A DNA stretch of 64,000 nt from Streptomyces natalensis ATCC 27448 (GCF_000935125.1 NZ_JRKI01000063.1:1-64000); one strand, 5' to 3'; shown: positions 53,246 to 61,458, counted from the stretch's first letter. Translations and numbers: made by a program. The notes: generated from the letters alone by a model not told the origin.

Positions 53246-53728
53246 CTACTCCTTGGCGGCCGGGGGTGTGTCCTCGGGACCGTTCGCCGTGCCGTCCTGG
53301 GCGCCCTCCTGCTTGCGGCGCAGTTCCTCCTCGCGGCGGCGCAGATCGGCCTCCCAGTCCTTCAGCAGCGCCTCGTCCTTCTTGTTCTCCTCCTTGAGGG
53401 ACCTGAGGAACTCCGGGTTGTCGTCCGGCGCGATCCATCCCCGAGCTCTCGGCTTCGCTCGAGCAGGGGAGACCCCATCCGCACTGCTGTGGTTGCGGTG
53501 CCATTCCGCGGGCGTGCTGCCGCCGCCCGTCACCGGCCCGCGGTGCTTGCCCGCCGCCAGCCAGGCGATCGGCCCGACCAGCACCTCGCCGAAGAGCAGG
53601 ATGACCAGCACCCACACCACCTTCGGCAGCCCGCGCACCTGCGATTCGGGGGTGTTCAGGCAGTCGATGAAGGCGTAGATCCACAGGGCCAGGACCAGCA
53701 GGAACGGCAGATACCTGAGGAGGAACAT
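53246..53728 (-). CDS. PLDc_N-type small membrane protein with an inserted repeat
   Basis: A 160-aa protein with two transmembrane helices in residues 3-55 of the PLDc_N (phospholipase D nuclease N-terminal) type (YLPFLLVLALWIYAFIDCLNTPESQVRGLPKVVWVLVILLFGEVLVGPIAWLAAGK), then a charged helical tail (LRSLKEENKKDEALLKDWEADLRRREEELRRKQ). Residues about 85-97 derive from the 38-bp repeat (53439-53476) inserted in frame between membrane domain and tail. It converges with the DsbA-like gene. Confidence 0.85.
   Translation of the reverse strand: MFLLRYLPFLLVLALWIYAFIDCLNTPESQVRGLPKVVWVLVILLFGEVLVGPIAWLAAGKHRGPVTGGGSTPAEWHRNHSSADGVSPARAKPRARGWIAPDDNPEFLRSLKEENKKDEALLKDWEADLRRREEELRRKQEGAQDGTANGPEDTPPAAKE
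53439..53476 (+). repeat. 38-bp dispersed repeat, copy 2 (inside the PLDc_N gene)
   Basis: Begins CCCCGAGCTCTCGGCTTCGC and ends GACCCC; 35 of 38 bases match the copy in hemC (14288-14325). It lies antisense to the host gene's coding strand, unlike copy 1. Confidence 0.88.
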
Positions 53729-53819
53729 GGTCGCAACGACCCCCGGCGCGACTGGACGGCGGGCCCGCGACGGGGCCCGGTGACCCGTACAGGGTAGTGC
53801 GTACCGGATACTGGAGCGC

Positions 53820-55274
53820 ATGGCTTACGACGATCTTCGCGCGCTGCTGCGGGCCCTGGAACGCGAGGGCGACCTCAAGCGGATCAAGGCCGAGGTCGAC
53901 CCGTATCTGGAAGTCGGCGAGATCGTGGACCGGGTGCAGAAGTCCGGCGGCCCGGCGCTGCTCTTCGAGAACGTCAAGGGCTCGGCGATGCCGCTCGCGA
54001 TGAACGTGTACGGCACCGACCGCCGCCTGCTCAAGGCGCTCGGCCTCACGGCGTACGGCGATATCAGCGACAAGATTGCCGGACTGCTCAAACCGGAGCT
54101 GCCGCAGGGCTTCGTCGGCGTGCGGGAGGCGTTCGGCAAGCTGGCCGGGATGACGCATGTCCCGCCGAAGAAGGTGAAGGGCGACGCGCCCGTCCAGGAG
54201 GTCGTGCTGCGGGGCGACGAGGTCGATCTCGACCGGCTCCCGGCGCTGTTCACCTGGCCCGAGGACGGCGGTTCCTTCTTCAATCTGGGCCTGACCCACA
54301 CCAAGCACCCCGAGACCGGCGTGCGCAACCTGGGCCTCTACCGCCTCCAGCGCCACGACAAGCGCACCATCGGTATGCACTGGCAGATCCACAAGGACAG
54401 CCGCAACCACTACCAGGTGGCCGCCAAGCGCGGTGAGAAGCTGCCGGTCGCCATCGCCTTCGGCTGCCCGCCGGCCGTCACCTACGCCTCGACCGCGCCG
54501 CTGCCCGGCGATATCGACGAATACCTCTTCGCGGGCTTCGTCCAGGGCAAGCGGATCGAAATGGTCGACTGCAAGACCGTTCCGCTCCAGGTCCCGGCGA
54601 ACGCGGAGGTCGTGCTGGAGGGGTGGCTGGAGCCCGGCGAGATGCTGCCGGAGGGCCCGTTCGGCGACCACACGGGCTTCTACACGCCGCAGGAGCCGTT
54701 CCCGGCGCTGACGATCGACTGTGTGACGATGCGTCGGCGGCCGCTGCTCCAGTCGATCGTGGTGGGCCGCCCGCCGACCGAGGACGGTCCGCTGGGCCGC
54801 GCGACGGAGCGTTTCTTCCTCCCCCTCCTCAAGATCATCGTGCCGGACATCGTGGACTACCACCTCCCCGAGTCCGGCGGTTTCCACAACTGCGCGATCG
54901 TCTCGATCGACAAGAAGTACCCCAAGCACGCACAGAAGGTCATGCACGCCATCTGGGGCGCGCACATGATGTCGCTGACCAAGTTGATCGTGGTCGTCGA
55001 CGCCGACTGCGATGTGCACGATCTGCACGAGGTGTCCTGGCGGGCGCTCGGCAATACCGACTACGCCCGTGACCTGACCGTCGTCGAGGGCCCCGTCGAC
55101 CATCTCGACCACGCCTCCTACCAGCAGTTCTGGGGCGGCAAGGCGGGTATCGACGCGACGAAGAAGTGGCCCGAGGAGGGCTATACGCGCGACGGGGGGT
55201 GGCCCGACATGGTCGAGTCCGACCCGCGGACGGCCGCCCTGGTGGACCGCCGCTGGAAGGAGTACGGACTGTGA
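53820..55274 (+). CDS. mqnL: Menaquinone biosynthesis decarboxylase, UbiD family (MqnL)
   Basis: A 484-aa UbiD-like decarboxylase of the futalosine menaquinone pathway, needing prenylated FMN. MAYDDLRALLRALEREGDLKRIKAEV, the MNVYGTDRR block, EGPFGDHTGFYTP (Glu-Asp metal and flavin residues) and HAIWGAHMMSLTKLIVVVDAD are family blocks. It works with MqnM (flavin prenyltransferase) and MqnP, encoded nearby. It overlaps mqnP by four bases. Confidence 0.94.
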   Translation: MAYDDLRALLRALEREGDLKRIKAEVDPYLEVGEIVDRVQKSGGPALLFENVKGSAMPLAMNVYGTDRRLLKALGLTAYGDISDKIAGLLKPELPQGFVGVREAFGKLAGMTHVPPKKVKGDAPVQEVVLRGDEVDLDRLPALFTWPEDGGSFFNLGLTHTKHPETGVRNLGLYRLQRHDKRTIGMHWQIHKDSRNHYQVAAKRGEKLPVAIAFGCPPAVTYASTAPLPGDIDEYLFAGFVQGKRIEMVDCKTVPLQVPANAEVVLEGWLEPGEMLPEGPFGDHTGFYTPQEPFPALTIDCVTMRRRPLLQSIVVGRPPTEDGPLGRATERFFLPLLKIIVPDIVDYHLPESGGFHNCAIVSIDKKYPKHAQKVMHAIWGAHMMSLTKLIVVVDADCDVHDLHEVSWRALGNTDYARDLTVVEGPVDHLDHASYQQFWGGKAGIDATKKWPEEGYTRDGGWPDMVESDPRTAALVDRRWKEYGL

Positions 55275-56176
55275 CCGCCTCGGCCGCCGCGGTCCCGCAG
55301 CAGCCGGGCCGGACGAAGGCTTTTCTCCGCCTGGTGATGATCGAGCACTCGGTCTTCGCGCTGCCCTTCGCCTATATCGCCTCGCTCACCGCGATGTTCC
55401 AGTGGGACCGGACCGTCCACTGGGCCCGGCTGCTGCTGGTCACCGTCGCCATGGTCGGCCTGCGCACCTTCGCGATGGCCTGCAACCGCATCATCGACCG
55501 TGAGATCGACGCCCGGAACCCGCGCACCGCGACCCGGGAGCTGGTCACCGGCGCGGTCACCGTGAAGTCCGCCTGGACCGGCGCGCTGATCGCCGTGGTG
55601 GTCTTCCTGGGTGCCGCGGCGCTGCTCAACCCGCTGTGCCTGGCCCTCGCACCCATCGCGGTGATCCCGATGGTGGTCTATCCGTACGGCAAGCGCTTCA
55701 CCGACTTCCCGCATGCGATCCTCGGCCTCGCCCAGGCGATGGGGCCGGTCGGCGCCTGGATCGCGATCAGCGGGAGCTGGTCGTGGGACGCGGTCATCCT
55801 CGGGCTGGCGGTCGGCGTCTGGATCGGCGGCTTCGACCTGATCTTCGGCTGCCAGGACGTCCAGGCCGACCGGGCGCACGGCGTGAAGTCCGTGCCGGCC
55901 CGCTTCGGCATCCCGGCGGCGCTGCACGGCGCCCGCGCCAGCCATGTCGTCACCACCGCGCTGCTGGTCTGGTACGCGCTGGCCACCGGCGCCGGGGTGT
56001 TCTTCTGGGCCGGTCTGGTGATCGTGGCCGTCGCGTTCCTCTACGAGCACACCATCGTCCGCCCGCACGACCTGTCCCGGCTCAACCGGGCCTTCTTCAC
56101 GGTCAACGGATTCATCGGCATCGCGCTGTTCGTCTGCGCGCTGCTGGATCTGCTGGTGCGGGGGCTGACGGTCTGA
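55271..56176 (+). CDS. mqnP: Polyprenyltransferase, UbiA family (MqnP)
   Basis: A 301-aa membrane enzyme with about eight or nine hydrophobic helices. Asp-rich motif 1 (NRIIDREIDARNPRTA) and motif 2 (FGCQDVQADRAHGVKSVP) bind prenyl diphosphate and Mg. It attaches the isoprenoid side chain to the 1,4-dihydroxy-6-naphthoate precursor. GTG 55271 overlaps the mqnL stop. Confidence 0.94.
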   Translation: MTASAAAVPQQPGRTKAFLRLVMIEHSVFALPFAYIASLTAMFQWDRTVHWARLLLVTVAMVGLRTFAMACNRIIDREIDARNPRTATRELVTGAVTVKSAWTGALIAVVVFLGAAALLNPLCLALAPIAVIPMVVYPYGKRFTDFPHAILGLAQAMGPVGAWIAISGSWSWDAVILGLAVGVWIGGFDLIFGCQDVQADRAHGVKSVPARFGIPAALHGARASHVVTTALLVWYALATGAGVFFWAGLVIVAVAFLYEHTIVRPHDLSRLNRAFFTVNGFIGIALFVCALLDLLVRGLTV

Positions 56177-56249
56177 CGGGCCGGCCCGCGGCCGGGGCCG
56201 GGACGGCCCGGCGGGGCCGGGGGACGGCTCGGAGCGGGGCCCGGACGGC

Positions 56250-56873
56250 TCAGACCTTCACCATCGGAAAGGCGATCAGCCGCGGGTAGGTCCACAGCTG
56301 GCCGCTGTTGGCCTTCACCGTGCCGATGATGGCGCAGACCATGCCGGATATGGCGTAGGCGGCCATGATGCCCATCACCGTCAGGAGCGGCACCGCAATA
56401 CCGTCGTTGTTCGCCTTCTCGCCGCCGGAGAGGGCCTCGAAGGTGAAGCCGCTGGCGAACCACAGGCCCACGCCGAAGAACACCACGATGGCCTGGGTGA
56501 AGCCGAAGTTCATCGCCTGGGTGGCGTGGTGGCGGACATAGGGGTCGTGCTGGTTCTTGGCGCTGCTGCGGATGGACAGCGGGGCGACCCAGCCGAGGAA
56601 GCCGCCGAGGCCGCAGCACAGCCCGGAGCCCACGACGACGGTCAGCAGCGCGCCCAGATGCGCCCACATCGCGGGCCCCTTCGAGGGCGGGGACATCTGG
56701 GGGTCGTAGCCGGGACCGGGCTGCTGGTAGGCGGGGCCCGCCGGATAGCCGGGAACGGGGGCCTGATAGCCGTAGCCGCCCGCCGAGGGGTCGCCCCAGC
56801 CGGGCTGGGCGCCGTACGGCTGCTGTGGCCCGCCGGGATACGGTCCGTATCCGGGCTGGTGGTAGTCCGACAT
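56250..56873 (-). CDS. DUF4870 small membrane protein
   Basis: A 207-aa protein. Residues 1-75 are a Tyr/Pro/Gly-rich disordered segment (YHQPGYGPYPGGPQQPYGAQ), followed by four hydrophobic helices of the DUF4870 type (MWAHLGALLTVVVGSGLCCGLGGFLGWVAPLS; NQHDPYVRHHATQAMNFGFTQ; GIMAAYAISGMVCAIIGTV). ATG 56873 is the start. It reads against mqnLP and mqnM. Function unknown. Confidence 0.88.
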   Translation of the reverse strand: MSDYHQPGYGPYPGGPQQPYGAQPGWGDPSAGGYGYQAPVPGYPAGPAYQQPGPGYDPQMSPPSKGPAMWAHLGALLTVVVGSGLCCGLGGFLGWVAPLSIRSSAKNQHDPYVRHHATQAMNFGFTQAIVVFFGVGLWFASGFTFEALSGGEKANNDGIAVPLLTVMGIMAAYAISGMVCAIIGTVKANSGQLWTYPRLIAFPMVKV

Positions 56874-56963
56874 GCTGGCTCACCCCGTGTCGCTGCTGCT
56901 GTCGCCCGTCGCCGCGCCGGTGCCAACTGGCCGCGGCAGCGGGCGGTTTCCGTCGATGTGAGA

Positions 56964-57566
56964 CTACGGGACGGGTCGGACAGCGGTTCGGGCAGTGACC
57001 GCACGCGGGCGCTGCCGCACGACGAACGCGGCCGCCACCCCGCCTATCAGCCCGAACAGATGGCCCTGCCAGCTGATCTGGCCGGCCGTCGTCGGCAGGG
57101 CGCCCCAGAGGATCGAGCCGTACACGACGGCGACGGCCAGGCCGATGGCGATGTCCAGGGCCTTGCGCTCGATGAAACCGCGCACCAGCAGATAGCCGAA
57201 GAGACCGAAGACCACGCCCGAGGCGCCCGCGGTGTTGCTGCCCGGCGCCGCGGTCAGCCAGACGCCCAGGCCGCTGGCGACGATGACCAGCAGGACGACG
57301 CCGAGGAAGCGGCGTATCCCGCTGCGCAGTACGGCGACGAAGCCGAGGAGCAGCAGCGGCAGGGTGTTGGCGGCCAGATGCCCGAAGCCGAAGTGCATGA
57401 AGGCGGCGGGGACGATGTCGACCAGCTCGGCGGGCTCGCGCGGCTGGATGCCGAAGGTGTCCAGGGCGCCGCCGGTCAGGACGTCGACGCCCTCCAGCAG
57501 CCACAGGAGCGCGACCCAGCCCAGCATCAGCATCAGGCAGATCACGGGCTTCGCACGTGCGGTCAT
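56964..57566 (-). CDS. Rhomboid-family intramembrane serine protease
   Basis: A 200-aa membrane protein with about six helices. The catalytic dyad is Ser116 in GASGVVFGLFG and His169 in WQGHLFGLIGG; the first-helix HFGFGHLAANTLPLL carries the His-x-x-x-Asn oxyanion motif. It is encoded beside the DUF4870 gene on the same strand and divergent from mqnM. The substrate is unknown. Confidence 0.92.
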   Translation of the reverse strand: MTARAKPVICLMLMLGWVALLWLLEGVDVLTGGALDTFGIQPREPAELVDIVPAAFMHFGFGHLAANTLPLLLLGFVAVLRSGIRRFLGVVLLVIVASGLGVWLTAAPGSNTAGASGVVFGLFGYLLVRGFIERKALDIAIGLAVAVVYGSILWGALPTTAGQISWQGHLFGLIGGVAAAFVVRQRPRAVTARTAVRPVP

Positions 57567-57662
57567 CGTCCGGCCATCCCTTCCCGTCCCCCCACCCGCG
57601 AGGGGCGCACAGGTAAGAACGGTCGTGACGGGGTCGGTGGTTCCTGCGGATAGGCTCAAGTT

Positions 57663-58394
57663 GTGGAGCCGCCGCACAACGACATGAGTAACGCCAGTAA
57701 GCCGGATCCCGGCCGCCGCCGCCGTCCGTGGGTCGTGGGAGTCTCCGGCGCGTCCGGAACGCCGTATGCGGCATCCGTGCTGCGGGGGCTGCTCGCCGCG
57801 GGCGAGGCGGTGGACCTGGTCGTCAGCCGGGCCTCGCGGCTGACGCTGCTGGACGAGACCGGTATCGCGTTCCGGGATGCGCATTGGCGCACCGACCTGC
57901 GGGAATGGCTGGCACTCGGGGCGGACGGCAAGCCGGGGGCGTTCCCGGTGACCGAGGCGGATCTGGCGGATGTGCGGTACTGGCCGGCCGGTGATCTGGC
58001 GGCCGGCCCGTCGTCCGGTTCGTATCCCGTCAAGGGGATGCTGATCGTCCCGGCCAGCACGGCGTGTGTGGCCGGGGTCGCGCTCGGGCTCTCGAAGGAT
58101 CTGCTCCAGCGGGTGGCGAGCGTGACGCTCAAGGAGCGCCGCCGGCTGGTGGTCGCGGTGCGGGAGACGCCGCTGAGCGGACCGACGCTGAAGCAGCTGG
58201 TGATGCTGGACGAGGCGGGCGCGGTCGTGCTGCCCGCCTCGCCGGCGTTCTATGCGGGGGCGACGCACATCCAGGATCTGGTGGACTTCGTCGCGGGCCG
58301 GGTGCTCGATGCGGCCGAGGTGCCGCACGGGCTGTACCGGCGCTGGGAGGGGGAGCTGCGGGGAGGCTCCAAGGAGGAGGCGGACCCGTCGTAG
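57663..58394 (+). CDS. mqnM: Flavin prenyltransferase, UbiX family (MqnM)
   Basis: A 243-aa UbiX-like protein that makes prenyl-FMN, the cofactor for MqnL. VVGVSGASGTPYAASVLRGLLAAG binds FMN, and PASTACVAGVALGLSKDLLQR and VVAVRETPLSGPTLKQLVML are family blocks. GTG 57663 or ATG 57684 (MSNASKPDPGRRRRPWVV) may be the start; I list the longer. Rhomboid is divergent. Confidence 0.92.
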   Translation: MEPPHNDMSNASKPDPGRRRRPWVVGVSGASGTPYAASVLRGLLAAGEAVDLVVSRASRLTLLDETGIAFRDAHWRTDLREWLALGADGKPGAFPVTEADLADVRYWPAGDLAAGPSSGSYPVKGMLIVPASTACVAGVALGLSKDLLQRVASVTLKERRRLVVAVRETPLSGPTLKQLVMLDEAGAVVLPASPAFYAGATHIQDLVDFVAGRVLDAAEVPHGLYRRWEGELRGGSKEEADPS

Positions 58395-58403
58395 CTCCCG
58401 TGG

Positions 58404-58538
58404 TCAGCGCTTCTTTGCCGCGGCGGCGCGGCCGAAGAGGCGCCGGGTCCGCGGGGCCGCTTCCCGGTGGGCACGTGAACGATTGGCCTGGTCCTGAAGC
58501 TCGCGCATGCGGGCGTAGGCCATCTCGATCGAGTACAC
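58404..58538 (-). CDS. Conserved 44-aa basic small protein
   Basis: MYSIEMAYARMRELQDQANRS and a basic tail to RLFGRAAAAKKR. GTG 58538 has GGAG 8 nt upstream. I recognise it as a small ORF seen beside the Lrp gene in streptomycetes. Amphipathic helix plus basic tail; function unknown. Confidence 0.8.
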   Translation of the reverse strand: MYSIEMAYARMRELQDQANRSRAHREAAPRTRRLFGRAAAAKKR

Positions 58539-58730
58539 GGTGACTGCTCCTGTGAAGGTCGTCTTGAAGGTCGTCGCTGGTGGACGCTGATTGTGGGAAG
58601 GTCCGAGCCGGTTACCGGAATCGGTGATCCGAATCGAATGATCCAACAGATTCGCAGGGTTTGAAGCCCTGATGCCTTAGATTCTACATGCAGAACTCGA
58701 AAATGCGTAAAGATTGGAAGGCTTGAGGGC
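58539..58730. promoter_or_regulatory. Divergent promoter region for the 44-aa gene and the Lrp gene
   Basis: Contains GAATCGGTGATCC / GAATCGAATGATCC direct repeats (58618-58630 and 58631-58644) and an AT-rich stretch (58670-58715) with TTAGATTCTACAT. Lrp-type regulators often bind such repeats at their own promoter. Confidence 0.5.
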
Positions 58731-59189
58731 ATGGACGCGGTGGATAGGCAGCTCATCCAGGCACTTCGCGAGAACGGCCGGGCCTCATACGCGGAGCTGG
58801 GCCGGCTGGTGGGCCTCTCCGGGCCCAGCGTCACCGACCGGATCAACCGCCTGGAGGCGGCCGGCGTGATCACCGGCTACCGTGCCACGGTCGACGCCGC
58901 CTCCCTCGGGCTCGGCGTCACCGCGCTGGTCGGCATCTCCCTGTCGGACGCCGCCGACCACGAGGACGTGGCGCGCCGGCTCAAGGACCTCGCCGAGATC
59001 GAGGACTGCTGGTTCATCGCCGGCGACGACTCGTACATGCTCAAGGTGCGGGTGGGCGATGTGGACGGCCTGGAGCGCACCATCCGGCGGCTGTCCGGCA
59101 CCAAGGGCGTCTCCCGTACGCGCACCACGATCGTGCTCTCCACCAAGTGGGAGAACCGCGTCGGTGAGCTGCCCGAAGAGGACCGGTAA
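58731..59189 (+). CDS. Lrp/AsnC-family transcriptional regulator
   Basis: A 152-aa regulator. N-terminal HTH (DAVDRQLIQALRENGRASYAELGRLVGLSGPSVTDRINRLEAAGVITGYRATVD) and C-terminal RAM effector domain (EIEDCWFIAGDDSYMLKVRVGDVDGLERTIRRL). It stands between mqnM and mqnE; a role in menaquinone control is inferred only from position. ATG 58731 is the start. Confidence 0.94.
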   Translation: MDAVDRQLIQALRENGRASYAELGRLVGLSGPSVTDRINRLEAAGVITGYRATVDAASLGLGVTALVGISLSDAADHEDVARRLKDLAEIEDCWFIAGDDSYMLKVRVGDVDGLERTIRRLSGTKGVSRTRTTIVLSTKWENRVGELPEEDR

Positions 59190-59403
59190 GGCGGCCAGAA
59201 CCGTACGGGAGCACGGGCGGACGGGGCGGGCACACGGCCCCACTCCGCCCGACCCCGGGGGCTTCCCGTCGCCCGGAGAACGGGGGAGTAGGCTCGGCGA
59301 AGCCGATTTTTCGGTACCGAACGGCATCGAAGCGGTACCGGAACGGCACGGATACGGCACGCATACGGGCACGGACGTGGCCGGGACACTGGGAGGCGAC
59401 GGG

Positions 59404-60579
59404 ATGGCTGCATCTATGGATGCGGGCCTCAAGCGCGAGCTGGAGGCGAAGGTCCACGCCGGAGAACGGCTGACCCGCGAGGACGGTATCGCCCTCTACG
59501 AGTCCGACGACCTGGCATGGCTGGGCGGCCTCGCCCACGAGGTACGCACCCGTAAGAACGGCGACGTCGTCCACTTCAACGTCAACCGTCACCTCAACAT
59601 GACCAATGTGTGCACCGCGTCGTGCGCCTACTGCTCCTTCCAGCGCAAGCCGGGCGAGAAGGACGCGTACACGATGCGCATCGAGGAGGCCGTCCGCCTG
59701 GCCAAGGCCATGGAGGGCGAGAACCTCACCGAACTGCACATCGTCAACGGGCTGCACCCGACCCTCCCCTGGCGCTACTACCCGCGGTCCCTCAAGGCGC
59801 TCAAGGAAGCCCTCCCGTCGGTCTCCCTGAAGGCGTTCACCGCCACCGAGATCCACCACTTCGAGACCATCTCCGGGCTCACCGCCTCCGAGATCCTCGA
59901 CGAGCTGATCGACGCGGGCCTGGAGTCGCTCACCGGCGGCGGCGCCGAGATCTTCGACTGGGAGGTCCGGCAGCACATCGTCGACCACCGCACCCACTGG
60001 GAAGACTGGTCGCGCATCCACCGCCTCGCCCACGAAAAGGGCCTCAAGACCCCCTCGACCATGCTCTACGGGCACATCGAGGAGTCCCGCCACCGCGTCG
60101 ACCACGTTCTCCGTCTCCGTGAACTCCAGGACGAGACCGGCGGCTTCCAGGTCTTCATCCCCCTGCGCTACCAGCACGACTTCGTCGACATGCAGGACGG
60201 CAAGGTCCGCAACCGCCTCCAGGCGCGTACGACGATGGCCAGCGGCGCCGAGGCCCTCAAGACCTTCGCCGTCTCCCGGCTCCTGTTCGACAACGTCCCG
60301 CACATCAAGTGCTTCTGGGTGATGCACGGTCTCCAGACCACCCAGCTCGCCCTCCAGCACGGCGCGGACGACATGGACGGCTCGGTCGTCGAGTACAAGA
60401 TCACCCACGACGCGGACAACTACGGCACGCCCAACAAGCTCACCCGCGAGGACCTGCTGGAGCTGATCCGCGACGCCGGCTTCCGCCCCATCGAGCGCAA
60501 CACCCGCTACGAGGCCATCCGCGAGTACCCGGGCCCGGACCCGGACCGCCGCGAGGCGCCGCAGCCGATGCGCCTCTGA
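59404..60579 (+). CDS. mqnE: Aminofutalosine synthase, radical SAM (MqnE)
   Basis: A 391-aa radical SAM enzyme. The cluster motif C70-TAS-C74-AY-C77 is intact (CxxxCxxC). It joins 3-[(1-carboxyvinyl)oxy]benzoate to SAM to make 6-amino-6-deoxyfutalosine, the second step of the futalosine pathway. ATG 59404 starts MAASMDAGLKRELEAKVHAG. The 214-nt gap before it holds GGTACCG-like imperfect repeats near 59310-59345. Confidence 0.95.
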   Translation: MAASMDAGLKRELEAKVHAGERLTREDGIALYESDDLAWLGGLAHEVRTRKNGDVVHFNVNRHLNMTNVCTASCAYCSFQRKPGEKDAYTMRIEEAVRLAKAMEGENLTELHIVNGLHPTLPWRYYPRSLKALKEALPSVSLKAFTATEIHHFETISGLTASEILDELIDAGLESLTGGGAEIFDWEVRQHIVDHRTHWEDWSRIHRLAHEKGLKTPSTMLYGHIEESRHRVDHVLRLRELQDETGGFQVFIPLRYQHDFVDMQDGKVRNRLQARTTMASGAEALKTFAVSRLLFDNVPHIKCFWVMHGLQTTQLALQHGADDMDGSVVEYKITHDADNYGTPNKLTREDLLELIRDAGFRPIERNTRYEAIREYPGPDPDRREAPQPMRL

Positions 60580-60681
60580 GGCGGCGGGGCGGACGCGACG
60601 GGGCCGGAGAAGATCGCCCCCGTCGCTGTGCTTCACTGGCAGGAGACCCTTTCGGTTGCCGTTGAGAAGAAGGTCCCCTCC

Positions 60682-60969
60682 GTGAGTAGCCCCAAGTTCG
60701 CCACGCTCCGCTACACCGCCCTCCGGATCGGTCTCTTCCTCGCGTCCTTCGCCGTGGTGTGGGTGCTGGCCTACTTCCGGATCATCCCGATCGCCGTCGC
60801 CGGCTCCAACTTCGTCTGGCTGCTGCTGCTGGCCATCGTGATCTCCGCGCCGCTCAGCTTCGTGCTGCTGCGCAAGCAGCGGGATGCGATGTCCGAGCAG
60901 ATCGTGGCCAAGGTCGACCGCCAGCGCGAGCGCCTCACGGCCAACCGCAGCTCGGAAGACGACCTCTAG
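60682..60969 (+). CDS. DUF4229 small membrane protein
   Basis: A 95-aa protein with two hydrophobic helices (about 12-30 and 42-62) and a coiled, charged C-terminus (QRDAMSEQIVAKVDRQRERLTANRSSEDDL). GTG 60682 has AAGG 8 nt upstream; GTG 60628 is a longer alternative. Its last codons and stop start an array of 11-bp repeats. Function unknown. Confidence 0.85.
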   Translation: MSSPKFATLRYTALRIGLFLASFAVVWVLAYFRIIPIAVAGSNFVWLLLLAIVISAPLSFVLLRKQRDAMSEQIVAKVDRQRERLTANRSSEDDL

Positions 60970-61012
60970 ACGACCTCTGGACGAGCTGTAGACGACCTCT
61001 GGACGACCTGTA
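60958..61012 (+). repeat. Five 11-bp tandem repeats of the DUF4229 gene 3' end
   Basis: GACGACCTCTA, GACGACCTCTG, GACGAGCTGTA, GACGACCTCTG, GACGACCTGTA. The first unit supplies the last two codons and most of the stop of the DUF4229 gene. Unit length 11 bp, so reading frame is not kept. Confidence 0.92.
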
Positions 61013-61060
61013 AGGGACAGCAGCGCGGCGTGTAAGACGCCTCACACCAAGCCTTGCGCC

Positions 61061-61112
61061 GTAGGCGCCCGGTAGGGGAGAACCCCCAACTACCGGGCGC
61101 CTACGGTTTTTT
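61061..61112 (+). terminator. Strong intrinsic terminator
   Basis: A perfect 15-bp stem, GTAGGCGCCCGGTAG (61061-61075) with CTACCGGGCGCCTAC (61090-61104), 14-nt loop, then GGTTTTTT. It is the only classic stem-plus-T-run terminator in this window. Confidence 0.95.
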
Positions 61113-61146
61113 CGGCCCTTTTCCGGCAGTCCGGTGACCTGCCCAA

Positions 61147-61190
61147 CCCAAAGATTCTCTTTGGGTCTCTCAAAGTTTGAGTGTTAACGT
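61147..61190 (+). promoter_or_regulatory. Promoter and operator-like dyads of the leader-peptide/symporter unit
   Basis: CCCAAAG-ATTCT-CTTTGGG (61147-61165) is a perfect 7-bp dyad overlapping the possible -35 TTGGGT (61161-61166). A second dyad CTTTG...CAAAG (61159-61175) shares its right arm. TAACGT (61185-61190) is a likely -10, 7 nt before ATG 61198, which predicts a leaderless leader peptide. Confidence 0.7.
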
Positions 61191-61197
61191 ATTTCTC

Positions 61198-61302
61198 ATG
61201 AAGACAGCAGCCGCGCCCCCGTTCCCCATGAGCGTTCCGCTCGTGGCGCGCCTGCACGTCGATCTTTGCCGCTGTCTGTCCGCGGCCTGTCGCCGCGTCT
61301 GA
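61198..61302 (+). CDS. Cys-containing leader peptide (attenuator type)
   Basis: A 34-aa peptide (24 aa if started at ATG 61228) ending in RLHVDLCRCLSAACRRV, with three Cys codons near its end. The RxHVDL...SAxC pattern is the actinobacterial leader-peptide family linked to cysteine-dependent attenuation of sulfur genes. It lies 156 nt before the symporter gene. No Shine-Dalgarno precedes ATG 61198, in line with a leaderless transcript. Confidence 0.85.
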   Translation: MKTAAAPPFPMSVPLVARLHVDLCRCLSAACRRV

Positions 61303-61337
61303 CCTTCCCGTCATCGGCGGCCGGAGATCCCGACAGA

Positions 61338-61370
61338 ACTCCCCCACCCTCCGGGCGGGAGGTACCCCCA
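61338..61370 (+). repeat. Streptomyces intergenic C/G-rich repeat
   Basis: A stretch starting ACTCCCCCACCCTCCGGGCG and ending GGTACCCCCA, resembling the short palindromic repeat scattered between Streptomyces genes. It lies in the untranslated leader between the leader peptide and symporter start, followed by a TTCGCAGC direct repeat. Confidence 0.6.
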
Positions 61371-61458
61371 TTCGCAGCTGCTTCGCAGCCGCTCGACCTC
61401 CCGGCGCGTTCCGCACGCCACACCCCTCAAGCCTTTCCTCTCCACCGGAGTGTTTCCG

